Shown here piece by piece: positions 14,282 to 20,901 of a DNA stretch of 22,450 nt. The notes under the pieces are model-generated. The model did no database searches and was not told the origin of the DNA. It worked only from the letters and a program-made list of their open reading frames with translations. Within the stretch, counting starts at the first letter, position 1. Every line of letters begins with the position of its first letter. The position numbers and the translations under genes are program-made. The DNA comes from a virus: positions 1 through 22,450 of the IMG/VR virus record IMGVR_UViG_3300034012_002081. One strand, given 5' to 3'.

Positions 14282-17200
14282 GCCGTCACCAGGCCCTGCA
14301 GGATCGCCTCTCGGCCATCGAGGCCCAGTTGCCTGTCTCGACGGCCCGGCAGGCCCTGCCCCGCCGGCCGGCGGCCCTGCGGCATGACGCTGCCGATCGG
14401 GTCTCTCCGGTCTTGCAACAGCTGCTGGCGGAGGTCCTTCCCGGCGCCCTGGTGCTCGACTGGCGGCAGGAGGGCGCCGGCCATGCCGGGCGGATGGCCG
14501 CCGATGGTCTGGTCTACCGCTTTCGTGTCGATGCGGAAGGTGTCGGCTACCGGCCCGCCTGGGACGGCATCGGTGAGCGTGGCTGGGAGCTGAGATCGGA
14601 TTCGTTCCTGCAGCTGCGGGCTCCTGCCGTGCGGATGGATTTCCGCCGCAGTAACCGGGCCACCGGTCAGAAGCGCAAATGCACCACCGGCTACAGCTGC
14701 GGCTCCGCCTGCATCTCCCTGCAGAAGGAATGCCGGATCACCCCGGGCAGCGCGATCGGCCAGGCTCGCCTGCGGCGTCTGCAGCAGCTGGCGGCCGCCG
14801 GCGACAAGGCCGCCGTGGCCACCGCCTCTCAGGTGTCGGCCGCCCGGGGAGTGGCCGCAAGAGAGCGGCAACAGGAGCGCACCACCAAGCGGGTGGAGAA
14901 GCTGTTGGCCCGGCCCGAGATTGCCGAGTACCTGCGCACCGGCAAGGTCCCCGAGGCCGCCAGCGCTTCCACGGAGCCCGGCACCGTCCGCAACATGAAG
15001 CCCGGTGAGATCGTCTTCGATCCAGGGCGGTTTCAGTACAAGTTGAACGCCACTGAGGGCACCGGTGAGGTGGGCAGCCTCTCGGGTGTTCGCAAGTGGG
15101 ATCCAAACCTCGCCGGCGTGATGAGCGTCTGGAAGGACCCAGCCGACGGCAAGGTCTACGTGGTGAACGGCCACAACCGGATGGCCCTGGCCCGGCGCCT
15201 GGGAGCCGAGGAGGTGACCGTGCGCTTCCTCAACGCAAAAACCGCCACCGAAGCCCGGGCGATCGGCGCCATGCAGAACATTGCCGAGGGTGCCGGCACC
15301 CCGATGGATGCCGCCAAATTTTTCCGCGACACTGGCATCAGGTCCCAGGCTGATGTGGAGGCCAAGGGCCTGCCGCTGCGCAGCGGCCAGGCGGAGAAGG
15401 GCCTCAAACTCAGCAAGCTGCCCGGCGAGGTGTTCAACGCCGTGGTGCGCGGTGATCTAAGCGTGAACCGCGGCGCGATCATTGGCGGCAGCGGCCTCGA
15501 TGAGGCAAAGCAGCGGGAGGTGTTCAAGATGATCGGCTCCCGCAAGGGCATTGCTGATCAGACGCTGCTCGAGCTGGTGGAACATGCCGCTGCCAGCGAG
15601 CAGCGCACCCAGACCACGATGGACCTCTTCGGGATGAGCCAGGAGGTCAAGGACAACCTTTTCACCCGGGCCAAGCTCTCCGCCGGCCTAAAGGCCAAGA
15701 TCACGTGGGAGAAGCGCCTGTTCGGCACCGTCTCCAAGAGCAGAGCAGCCTCCACCCTCGCGGAGAAGGCTGGCAACGTGATCAACCAGCAGCAGAGCGC
15801 CAAGGTTGCCGGCGAGGCCAGCGAGGCCCTGTCGGTGTTCGAGCGTCTGAAAAGCTCCAGCGGGCCCATCAGCTCCGCTCTCAACCGAGCCGCTGATCGA
15901 GTGGAAGCGGGCGAATCTGAAACGAAGGTGCGGCAGGAGCTGGAGCGGGACGTGTTTGCCGCTGTAGAGCAGGAGCTGGAGGCCCTGGGTCTGCGCAAGC
16001 GGCCCCGGGCCGACAGCCTGCAGGAGCGAATCGACGCCCTCAAACGGCAGTGCCGCACGGGCTACAGCTGCGGCAGCACCTGTATCAGCCTCCGGAAGGA
16101 GTGCCGCACCAGCCCGGGCAGCGCCATCGGGAAGGAGCGCCTGAAGCGGCTTATGGCCCTGGCGGCCGGCGGCGCCTCCTCTCAGCGGGGGATCGCCCCA
16201 GTGAAGGCCGAGGAGGCTGGGAAGATGGCCCAGGCCATCACCGCCGGCCGGGCCCAGCGGGCGGCACAGCTGCGCGGTGCCAGGGCCCAGCAGAAGCCGG
16301 CTGAGGCCCCCACCCTTGATCAGGAGATCAAGAGGCTGCAGCAGCTGCAGAAGGCTCACGAAGAAAGTGCCAATCGCTCCGGCCACCACCCCGGCTTTGT
16401 TGCACGTGAGGTGGTTGCGGGCCTGCAGGCTCTGAGCACAAAAGAAGCCGGCAAGCCGCTCCGTTGGAACATCCACGGGAAAAACCATGAGATCCCTGAA
16501 AGCCGGCTGCGGGGCCTGTCGCCGCGTCAGGTTTCGGCGTTGATCTACACCAAAGTGAGCGGCTACAAGCCAGGGCCCGGACAAGCGTTTGGAAGCTGGT
16601 TTGCCGTGCCTACCGCTGGAAAGGCTCAGGCCGCGGCCAATCCGTCGGTGCTCACCAACCCCAGCCGCCAGGCCCCAGGCCCTGCCCGCAAGCCGGCGCA
16701 GCCCGGCCTCAACGCCCAGGACGTGACCACCAGCAAGCAGCAGGCCGCGTTCGCCCGGCAGCAGCAGCAGGCCGCCAAGGCCGCCGGGGATGACCGCGGC
16801 GCGCAGGCCTGGCGGAAAGAGGAGCGCACAGTGGAGCGCAACCGGCTGGCCAGCGCCCTTGCCACCAGCAAGCAGAGCCAGAGCTCACTGTTTGGTGCCA
16901 CCGAATACGACCAGACCATGCCGCTGTTCCAGCAGCCGGCCGCCGCCGCCGGGCCGCGGCAGACGCCGAAGATCAGCGACGTGCTTCGCGCGACCACCGA
17001 GCAACTGAAAGCGGCCGATGCCCGCCAGATGGGCAAGATCGCCGAGAACCTCTTCGAGGCCGGCTGGACGATCGATCGCCGCACCCGCTACCGGGGCATG
17101 AGCAAAGACCAGGCGCGCGAACAGTTCAAGGTGGAGTTCATGCAGAAGATGCAACAGCAGGCCGCCTCACCCGAGGCTGCCGCCAACTCCGCTGCCATGC

Positions 17201-17484
17201 GCCAACGTGCCGGGGCCTCCGGCAGCGTCGCCGGGGCCATGAAGAGCATCCTCGAGGACATGCAGGCCCAGGACCAGCGATTGGAAGACCTGCAGCGCCA
17301 ATCCATCGATCTGCGCATCCAGGCCGAGGAGCAGTTCGGCGCCCTGGGCGGTGAGGATCCAACCCTGGGCGGCGGCCGGCCGCGGCGACGCCTCGGCGGC
17401 GGCCGTCGCCGTGATGCCGCTGCCGACATTCTGGAGGCCCGGATCGATGCCCTCCGGATGCAATGCGCCACCCTGGCCCAATGA
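14278..17484 (+). CDS. Phage polyvalent protein with two Cys modules and a ParB/sulfiredoxin-like domain
   Basis: A 1068-residue protein. Residues 1-18 include DRLSAIEAQL, a RIDAL-like helix. A first Cys module has C135, C141, C145 and C152. Residues about 235-350 are a ParB-like domain: MKPGEIVFDPGRFQYKL, then VYVVNGHNRMALARRLGAEE with the G298-H299-N300-R301 signature, and AIGAMQNIAEG; such domains bind nucleotide and/or act on DNA in phage and plasmid proteins. A second Cys module has C592, C598, C602 and C609, preceded by RIDAL at 584-588. Residues about 640-740 form an unrecognised domain (LRWNIHGKNHEIP, YKPGPGQAFGSWF). The C-terminal 330 residues are Gln/Ala-rich helices ending in RIDALRMQC (from 1055). 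QTTMDLF (445) and QSSLF (868) resemble sliding-clamp-binding peptides. Likely delivered with or acting on phage DNA; inference. Confidence 0.82.
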   Translation: MSRHQALQDRLSAIEAQLPVSTARQALPRRPAALRHDAADRVSPVLQQLLAEVLPGALVLDWRQEGAGHAGRMAADGLVYRFRVDAEGVGYRPAWDGIGERGWELRSDSFLQLRAPAVRMDFRRSNRATGQKRKCTTGYSCGSACISLQKECRITPGSAIGQARLRRLQQLAAAGDKAAVATASQVSAARGVAARERQQERTTKRVEKLLARPEIAEYLRTGKVPEAASASTEPGTVRNMKPGEIVFDPGRFQYKLNATEGTGEVGSLSGVRKWDPNLAGVMSVWKDPADGKVYVVNGHNRMALARRLGAEEVTVRFLNAKTATEARAIGAMQNIAEGAGTPMDAAKFFRDTGIRSQADVEAKGLPLRSGQAEKGLKLSKLPGEVFNAVVRGDLSVNRGAIIGGSGLDEAKQREVFKMIGSRKGIADQTLLELVEHAAASEQRTQTTMDLFGMSQEVKDNLFTRAKLSAGLKAKITWEKRLFGTVSKSRAASTLAEKAGNVINQQQSAKVAGEASEALSVFERLKSSSGPISSALNRAADRVEAGESETKVRQELERDVFAAVEQELEALGLRKRPRADSLQERIDALKRQCRTGYSCGSTCISLRKECRTSPGSAIGKERLKRLMALAAGGASSQRGIAPVKAEEAGKMAQAITAGRAQRAAQLRGARAQQKPAEAPTLDQEIKRLQQLQKAHEESANRSGHHPGFVAREVVAGLQALSTKEAGKPLRWNIHGKNHEIPESRLRGLSPRQVSALIYTKVSGYKPGPGQAFGSWFAVPTAGKAQAAANPSVLTNPSRQAPGPARKPAQPGLNAQDVTTSKQQAAFARQQQQAAKAAGDDRGAQAWRKEERTVERNRLASALATSKQSQSSLFGATEYDQTMPLFQQPAAAAGPRQTPKISDVLRATTEQLKAADARQMGKIAENLFEAGWTIDRRTRYRGMSKDQAREQFKVEFMQKMQQQAASPEAAANSAAMRQRAGASGSVAGAMKSILEDMQAQDQRLEDLQRQSIDLRIQAEEQFGALGGEDPTLGGGRPRRRLGGGRRRDAAADILEARIDALRMQCATLAQ
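14680..14802 (+). repeat. Cysteine module copy 3 (without RIDAL)
   Basis: Encodes C-TTGYS-C-GSA-C and the fourth C at the shared C-x5-C-x3-C-x6-C spacing, then RITPGSAIGQARLRRLQQLA. It keeps the cysteines and the PGSAIG turn but lacks the RIDAL peptide directly in front; a RIDAL-like DRLSAI lies instead at the protein's N-terminus. Confidence 0.8.
16027..16209 (+). repeat. Cysteine module copy 4, near-identical in protein to 3040-3222
   Basis: Encodes RIDALKRQCRTGYSCGSTC and following residues through GIAPVKA, matching copy 1 with only two residue changes but many synonymous ones. The two large genes therefore share a conserved domain, in the first at the N-terminus and in the second in the middle. 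Confidence 0.85.
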
Positions 17485-17645
17485 GCACCCACCAGCCCCC
17501 CAGCTTTCCCCCCCAGGCCCCCCGGGCCGATGGCGAGCCCATCGACTGGGCCAACGTGGCCGTGGAGACCACGGTGATGCTGCGCCTCCAGGATGCCCCT
17601 CCTGTGGCCACCGCCCGCGAAGGCAAGCCACAGGCCAAGCGCTGA
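17481..17645 (+). CDS. Small hypothetical protein, last gene of the polyvalent chain
   Basis: A 54-residue protein from the ATG at 17481, which overlaps the preceding stop as ATGA; an in-frame ATG at 17463 exists but the overlap start matches the coupling of the upstream genes. It is Pro-rich at the N-terminus, with one likely structured stretch, IDWANVAVETTVMLRLQDAP. The stop abuts the convergent XRE repressor gene. Function unknown, and small size limits confidence. Confidence 0.5.
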   Translation: MSTHQPPSFPPQAPRADGEPIDWANVAVETTVMLRLQDAPPVATAREGKPQAKR

Positions 17646-17873
17646 TCAGAGCCCCAGCAGCAGGGCCGGATCGATCGCCAGCAGCAGGCAGATCGATCGC
17701 AGCTGGCCTGGGTTGGGATCCCGCTCGCCGGAGCACCAGCGGCTCACGGCGCTGCGGTGCACCTCCAGGTGCTGCGCCAGCTGCTGCTGGCTGACGCCCC
17801 GCTGCTGCATAATCACGCCCAAACGTGCACCCAACAGGCGCCGCACCATTGCGTCTGGCAGGAGAGTGGGCAC
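17646..17873 (-). CDS. XRE-family (Cro/CI-like) HTH transcription regulator
   Basis: A 75-residue protein made almost only of a DNA-binding domain. Residues about 27-49 (VSQQQLAQHLEVHRSAVSRW) form the classical helix-turn-helix, and a C-terminal helix follows. The start shown is GTG at 17873; an ATG at 17849 would give 67 residues and still include the whole domain. It is on the minus strand, divergent from the prohead protease gene, so it is well placed to repress the capsid operon or its own promoter across the 17874-17948 gap. A host-like antitoxin is the main alternative, but no toxin gene is adjacent. Confidence 0.78.
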   Translation of the reverse strand: MPTLLPDAMVRRLLGARLGVIMQQRGVSQQQLAQHLEVHRSAVSRWCSGERDPNPGQLRSICLLLAIDPALLLGL

Positions 17874-17948
17874 GGTGCGTTTATGGCATCAACAGGCGCA
17901 AGGTAGATCCGGCGGCCCCATCTTGTTGGCAGCTCCTGCTATCTGCCG
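17870..17948. promoter_or_regulatory. Divergent control region between the XRE regulator and the capsid operon
   Basis: A short gap that should hold the promoter of the protease-capsid operon and perhaps the operator of the regulator. A 9-bp palindrome GCACGGTGC (17870-17878) overlaps the regulator's GTG start and is a candidate half of an operator. No clear -35/-10 pair is visible. Confidence 0.3.
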
Positions 17949-19244
17949 GTGCAATTCCGCTTCGATCGCTCCAACCTACCCGCCAGCTTTCTGGAAACTC
18001 CAGAGGGCTACGTGCGCGTGCGTGGGACGTTCTCCCGCAGCGGCTGCCAGACCTACACCAACCCGGATGGGTCGAAACGGGTCGAATATCGCCCGCCGGA
18101 AGAGGTGTCCCGTCCGGATTCTCTTCTGTCGATGGGCGGCCTGCCGGTGACGCTGGAGCATCCGCCCCAGCTGCTCACGCCCGACACCGTGCGGCAACAC
18201 ACCCGGGGCCACAGCGGCACCCAGGTGGAGTTCACCGACGGCTTTGTGCATGGCACCGTCACCCTGACGGATCGAGAAGCCATCGAGGCCGTCAAGCGTC
18301 GCGATGCGGTGGAGCTCTCCGTGGGCTACCGCTGCGAGTACGACCCCACCCCCGGCGTGGCGCCCGATGGCACTCGTTACGACGGCGTGCAGCGGAACAT
18401 CAGCGGCAACCATCTCGCCGTCACCCGCAAGGCCCGCGCGGGCGCCGAAGTGTGCCTGCACTTCGACTCCGCCGATGCCGACGACCCGCCGGTCATCGCT
18501 GTTTCCGCCGATCTTCTCCCTTCCCTTCCTGAGGCCACCCCCATGCCCGCTTCCGCTCAACCCACCGACCGTGCCGACATGAAGAGCTCCTCCAAATCCA
18601 AGGCAAACGCCGAGGAAGAGATGGACCCCGAAGAAATGGAAGACGAGGGCGAGATGGAGCCCGAAGAGAAGGAAGACGGCTACGGCATGGCCAAGCGCAA
18701 CAAGGCCCGCGGCGATTCCGCCACCCCCGGCCGCAGCGTGCCGTGGGAGGTCTACAAGGCCACCGTTGACGACCTGGCCGCCGCCGAGCTGCGCTTCGAC
18801 AACCTGGAGGAGCAGCTGAGCGAGCTGGAGGCCCTGGTGGCCGAGCGGGCTGATTCCGCCACTCAGCCTGATCCGGAGCTGATTCAGCAGCTGGTGGCCG
18901 AGCGCGTCGACGTGCTCGAGAAGGCCAGCCTGATCATGGGCGGCCAGCGCGAGCGGCACGACGGCCTCAGCAACCGCGAGGTACAGGTGCTCGCCCTCGA
19001 GGCTGCTGAGGTGCGCATCGATGGCATCGAGAACCGCAGCGACGAGTACATCGCCGCCCGCTTCGATGCCGCCTACGAGGCTGCCGAACAGGTGCCCTAC
19101 CAGGCCGATGCCGCCCAGATGCTGGCCCGCCAGTTGCAGGGCATCACCACCGGCCCCCGCACCGACGGCGCCGATGGCATCGCAGCGGCCGCGGCGGAGC
19201 ACCAGAACGCGCTGGCCAACGCCTGGCAGGACCCCGCCAGCTGA
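17949..19244 (+). CDS. Prohead protease fused to scaffold (DUF2213 family)
   Basis: A 431-residue protein. Residues 1-175 are the DUF2213 protease, which matures the capsid by cutting scaffold and capsid proteins: RFDRSNLPASFLETPEGYVRV, GLPVTLEHPP with likely catalytic His71, and AVELSVGYRCEY with likely Ser124, the His/Ser pair expected for herpes-type prohead proteases. Residues about 200-245 are highly acidic (EEEMDPEEMEDEGEMEPEEK), and about 260-431 are helical (LEEQLSELEALVAERAD), a typical scaffold that fills the prohead. The start is GTG at 17949. An in-frame ATG at 18543 could make the scaffold alone. It is followed by the cement and major capsid genes. Confidence 0.88.
   Translation: MQFRFDRSNLPASFLETPEGYVRVRGTFSRSGCQTYTNPDGSKRVEYRPPEEVSRPDSLLSMGGLPVTLEHPPQLLTPDTVRQHTRGHSGTQVEFTDGFVHGTVTLTDREAIEAVKRRDAVELSVGYRCEYDPTPGVAPDGTRYDGVQRNISGNHLAVTRKARAGAEVCLHFDSADADDPPVIAVSADLLPSLPEATPMPASAQPTDRADMKSSSKSKANAEEEMDPEEMEDEGEMEPEEKEDGYGMAKRNKARGDSATPGRSVPWEVYKATVDDLAAAELRFDNLEEQLSELEALVAERADSATQPDPELIQQLVAERVDVLEKASLIMGGQRERHDGLSNREVQVLALEAAEVRIDGIENRSDEYIAARFDAAYEAAEQVPYQADAAQMLARQLQGITTGPRTDGADGIAAAAAEHQNALANAWQDPAS
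18543..19244 (+). other. Possible internal start producing a free scaffold protein
   Basis: ATG at 18543 is in frame (Met199), at the junction between protease and scaffold. A GAGG lies eight bases before it (TGAGGCCACCCCC then ATG), a fair Shine-Dalgarno in a window where most starts lack one. This layout is known from lambda (C and Nu3) and related protease-scaffold genes. The product would be 233 residues. Confidence 0.45.
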
Positions 19245-19246
19245 TT

Positions 19247-19277
19247 CCCCCCTAGCCCTTCCCCCTCCCCCCGCCCC
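19247..19277 (-). other. C-rich tract; G-quadruplex motif on the minus (template) strand
   Basis: The plus strand has C-runs of 6, 3, 5, 6 and 4 with loops of one to three bases in the 47-base gap before the cement gene. On the opposite strand these are G-runs that meet the usual quadruplex pattern. No Shine-Dalgarno precedes the cement ATG. Confidence 0.55.
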
Positions 19278-19291
19278 TCCGCATTCCTTCC

Positions 19292-19864
19292 ATGGCCCAG
19301 ACCTTCACCAACAACGCCGGCAGCATGAACCCCCAGGTGGGTGTGGGCCGCGACTACCCGATGCAGATGGCCATCGGCCGCATCGGCGAGCTGGCCGACA
19401 TCAGCGGCAGCCGGATCATCAGCGGCAACAACGAAACCAATGGCGTGCTGCCTTTTGGCGTGCCGCTGGTGCGCAACGGCTCCGGCGTGCTGCCCAACTC
19501 CGCCCAGGTGGCCACCGCCGCCGGCGCGATCCTCGGCATCTCGGTGCTCACCGATGTCCAGGAGCTCAGCCACCGTGATGCCGCGACTCCTTACCAGGAG
19601 GGCATTCATCCCGGTTATGCGGTGAACATCCTCAAGGAGGGCTCGATCTACATCGAGGTCTTCGAGGCCGTTGATCCCGGAGGGGCCCTGCGCTACTTCA
19701 AGTCCGGCGCCAATGCCGGCAAGTGGGGCAAGACGGCCTCGGCGGGCAACAGCCTCAACCTGGCTGCCGGCGCCTGGGAGATCGAACGCGGCGCCGCTGC
19801 CGGTGGCCTGCTGGTGCTGCGGGTCAACGCGCCTGCCGCGCTGACCTTCACCGCTGACACCTGA
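19292..19864 (+). CDS. Capsid cement / decoration protein (phage Gp24-like)
   Basis: A 190-residue protein lying directly before the major capsid gene, the usual place of the decoration protein. The pattern GRIGELADISGSRIISGNNE, LPFGVPLVRNGSGVLP and GYAVNILKEGSIYIEVFEAV followed by DPGGALRYFKSG fits the structural cement (Gp24) family: a beta-rich protein that binds the capsid surface and locks it after expansion. Start ATG at 19292 follows a C-rich tract without a Shine-Dalgarno. No signal peptide or transmembrane segment. Confidence 0.75.
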   Translation: MAQTFTNNAGSMNPQVGVGRDYPMQMAIGRIGELADISGSRIISGNNETNGVLPFGVPLVRNGSGVLPNSAQVATAAGAILGISVLTDVQELSHRDAATPYQEGIHPGYAVNILKEGSIYIEVFEAVDPGGALRYFKSGANAGKWGKTASAGNSLNLAAGAWEIERGAAAGGLLVLRVNAPAALTFTADT

Positions 19865-19868
19865 TCCT

Positions 19869-19900
19869 CCCCACCATCCCCCTTCCTTCCCCCTGCCCCC
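19869..19900 (-). other. C-rich tract; second G-quadruplex motif on the minus (template) strand
   Basis: C-runs of 4, 5, 5 and 5 separated by short loops in the gap between cement and major capsid genes. The complement carries four G-runs with loops of five, six and two bases. A GGAG about 12 bases before the capsid ATG follows the tract. Confidence 0.55.
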
Positions 19901-19916
19901 TCCTGGAGCCCGAACA

Positions 19917-20852
19917 ATGAGCCACCGAATGGACGACGCCTACCAGAGTGGGGCGTTCCTGGCCGACCAGCTGCAGCACATCATTCCCGGTGTGCTGCGC
20001 AAACCCTATGCCGAAATCGTTTACCCCAGGATTTGCCCGGTCAGCTTCGAGGTGAACCCCGGCGCCACGTCGATCAAGCGCACCCTGTGGGATCGCACCG
20101 GCGCCTTTGATCTGATCGCTGATGCGGCCGACGATTTGCCCCGCTCCGGCGTGAAGGTGGGTGAGATCGTCAACGAGATCCGCGAGTTCGGCGGCTCGTT
20201 CGACTACACCCAGGGCGAGCTGCTGGCCGCAAAAATGGCCGGCGTCAATCTCACCACCGAGAAGGCCGAAGCGGTGCGCGACTCCTACGAGCGCCGCAAC
20301 AACATCACCTGCCTGTTTGGCCGGGCCGGCACCGGCCTGCGGGGCATGCTCAACCACCCGGCCATCGATCGTGTGGTGGTGACGGGCAACAACAGCGACG
20401 CCTGGTTCAACGACCCCAACACCACCCCCCAGCAGATGCTCGATCTGCTCAACTTCGGCGTCACCCAAATGCGGGTCAACTCCAAGCAGATTGAGCAGCC
20501 CAATGCCGTGCTGATGGGTGAATCGGATCACCGCATCGTCTCCACTACCTGCCGTTCCACGACCGACAACACCACGGTGCTGGAGCTGTTCCTGAAGATG
20601 AACCCGGGCATCACGTCGGTGGAGCCGATCAACGAGCTCGACCCGGCCAACAGCGGCGGCAACCTCAGCGCCCGGCGGATGCTGTTCTACCGAAAGGATC
20701 CGACCAAGGGGAAATTCCACATCCCCCTGCCGCTCACCTTCCTGCCGCCTCAGCCGAAGAACCTCAAGTTCGTGGTGCCCTCGATGAGCAAAATTGGCGG
20801 CTTCATCCCCGATTTCCCCCTGGCCTTCCTCTACATCCAGGACGGCGGCTGA
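19917..20852 (+). CDS. Major capsid protein (DUF2184 family, HK97-like fold)
   Basis: A 311-residue shell protein. Key segments fit the DUF2184 capsid family: AFLADQLQHIIPGVLRKPYA at the N-terminus, a region beginning AEIVYPRICPVSFEVNPGA, EFGGSFDYTQGEL with a following helix (GVNLTTEKAEAVRDSYERR), GRAGTGLRGMLNHPAI, FGVTQMRVNSKQI, and near the C-terminus PLTFLPPQPKNLKFVVPS. There is no long scaffolding delta domain, in line with a separate scaffold fused to the protease. Order protease-scaffold, cement, capsid, connectors is typical. It has one of the better ribosome-binding sites (GGAG) of the operon. Confidence 0.88.
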   Translation: MSHRMDDAYQSGAFLADQLQHIIPGVLRKPYAEIVYPRICPVSFEVNPGATSIKRTLWDRTGAFDLIADAADDLPRSGVKVGEIVNEIREFGGSFDYTQGELLAAKMAGVNLTTEKAEAVRDSYERRNNITCLFGRAGTGLRGMLNHPAIDRVVVTGNNSDAWFNDPNTTPQQMLDLLNFGVTQMRVNSKQIEQPNAVLMGESDHRIVSTTCRSTTDNTTVLELFLKMNPGITSVEPINELDPANSGGNLSARRMLFYRKDPTKGKFHIPLPLTFLPPQPKNLKFVVPSMSKIGGFIPDFPLAFLYIQDGG

Positions 20853-20901
20853 TCCCCGCTGATCAGCCCCGCACCATTTCCCTGTTCCCCATCGGTTTTC
20901 C

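Noticed and set aside
14119-16584. Several minus-strand open frames opposite the ParB-domain gene
   Set aside because: Shadows of a long high-GC gene; no recognisable domain and no gene-like spacing.
17646-17873. XRE protein as antitoxin of a toxin-antitoxin pair
   Set aside because: Neither neighbour resembles a toxin; the adjacent 54-residue protein is Pro-rich on the opposite strand.
17976-19202. Minus-strand open frame of 408 codons opposite the protease-scaffold gene
   Set aside because: Same antisense shadow effect; Gly/Leu/Val-rich translation without motifs.
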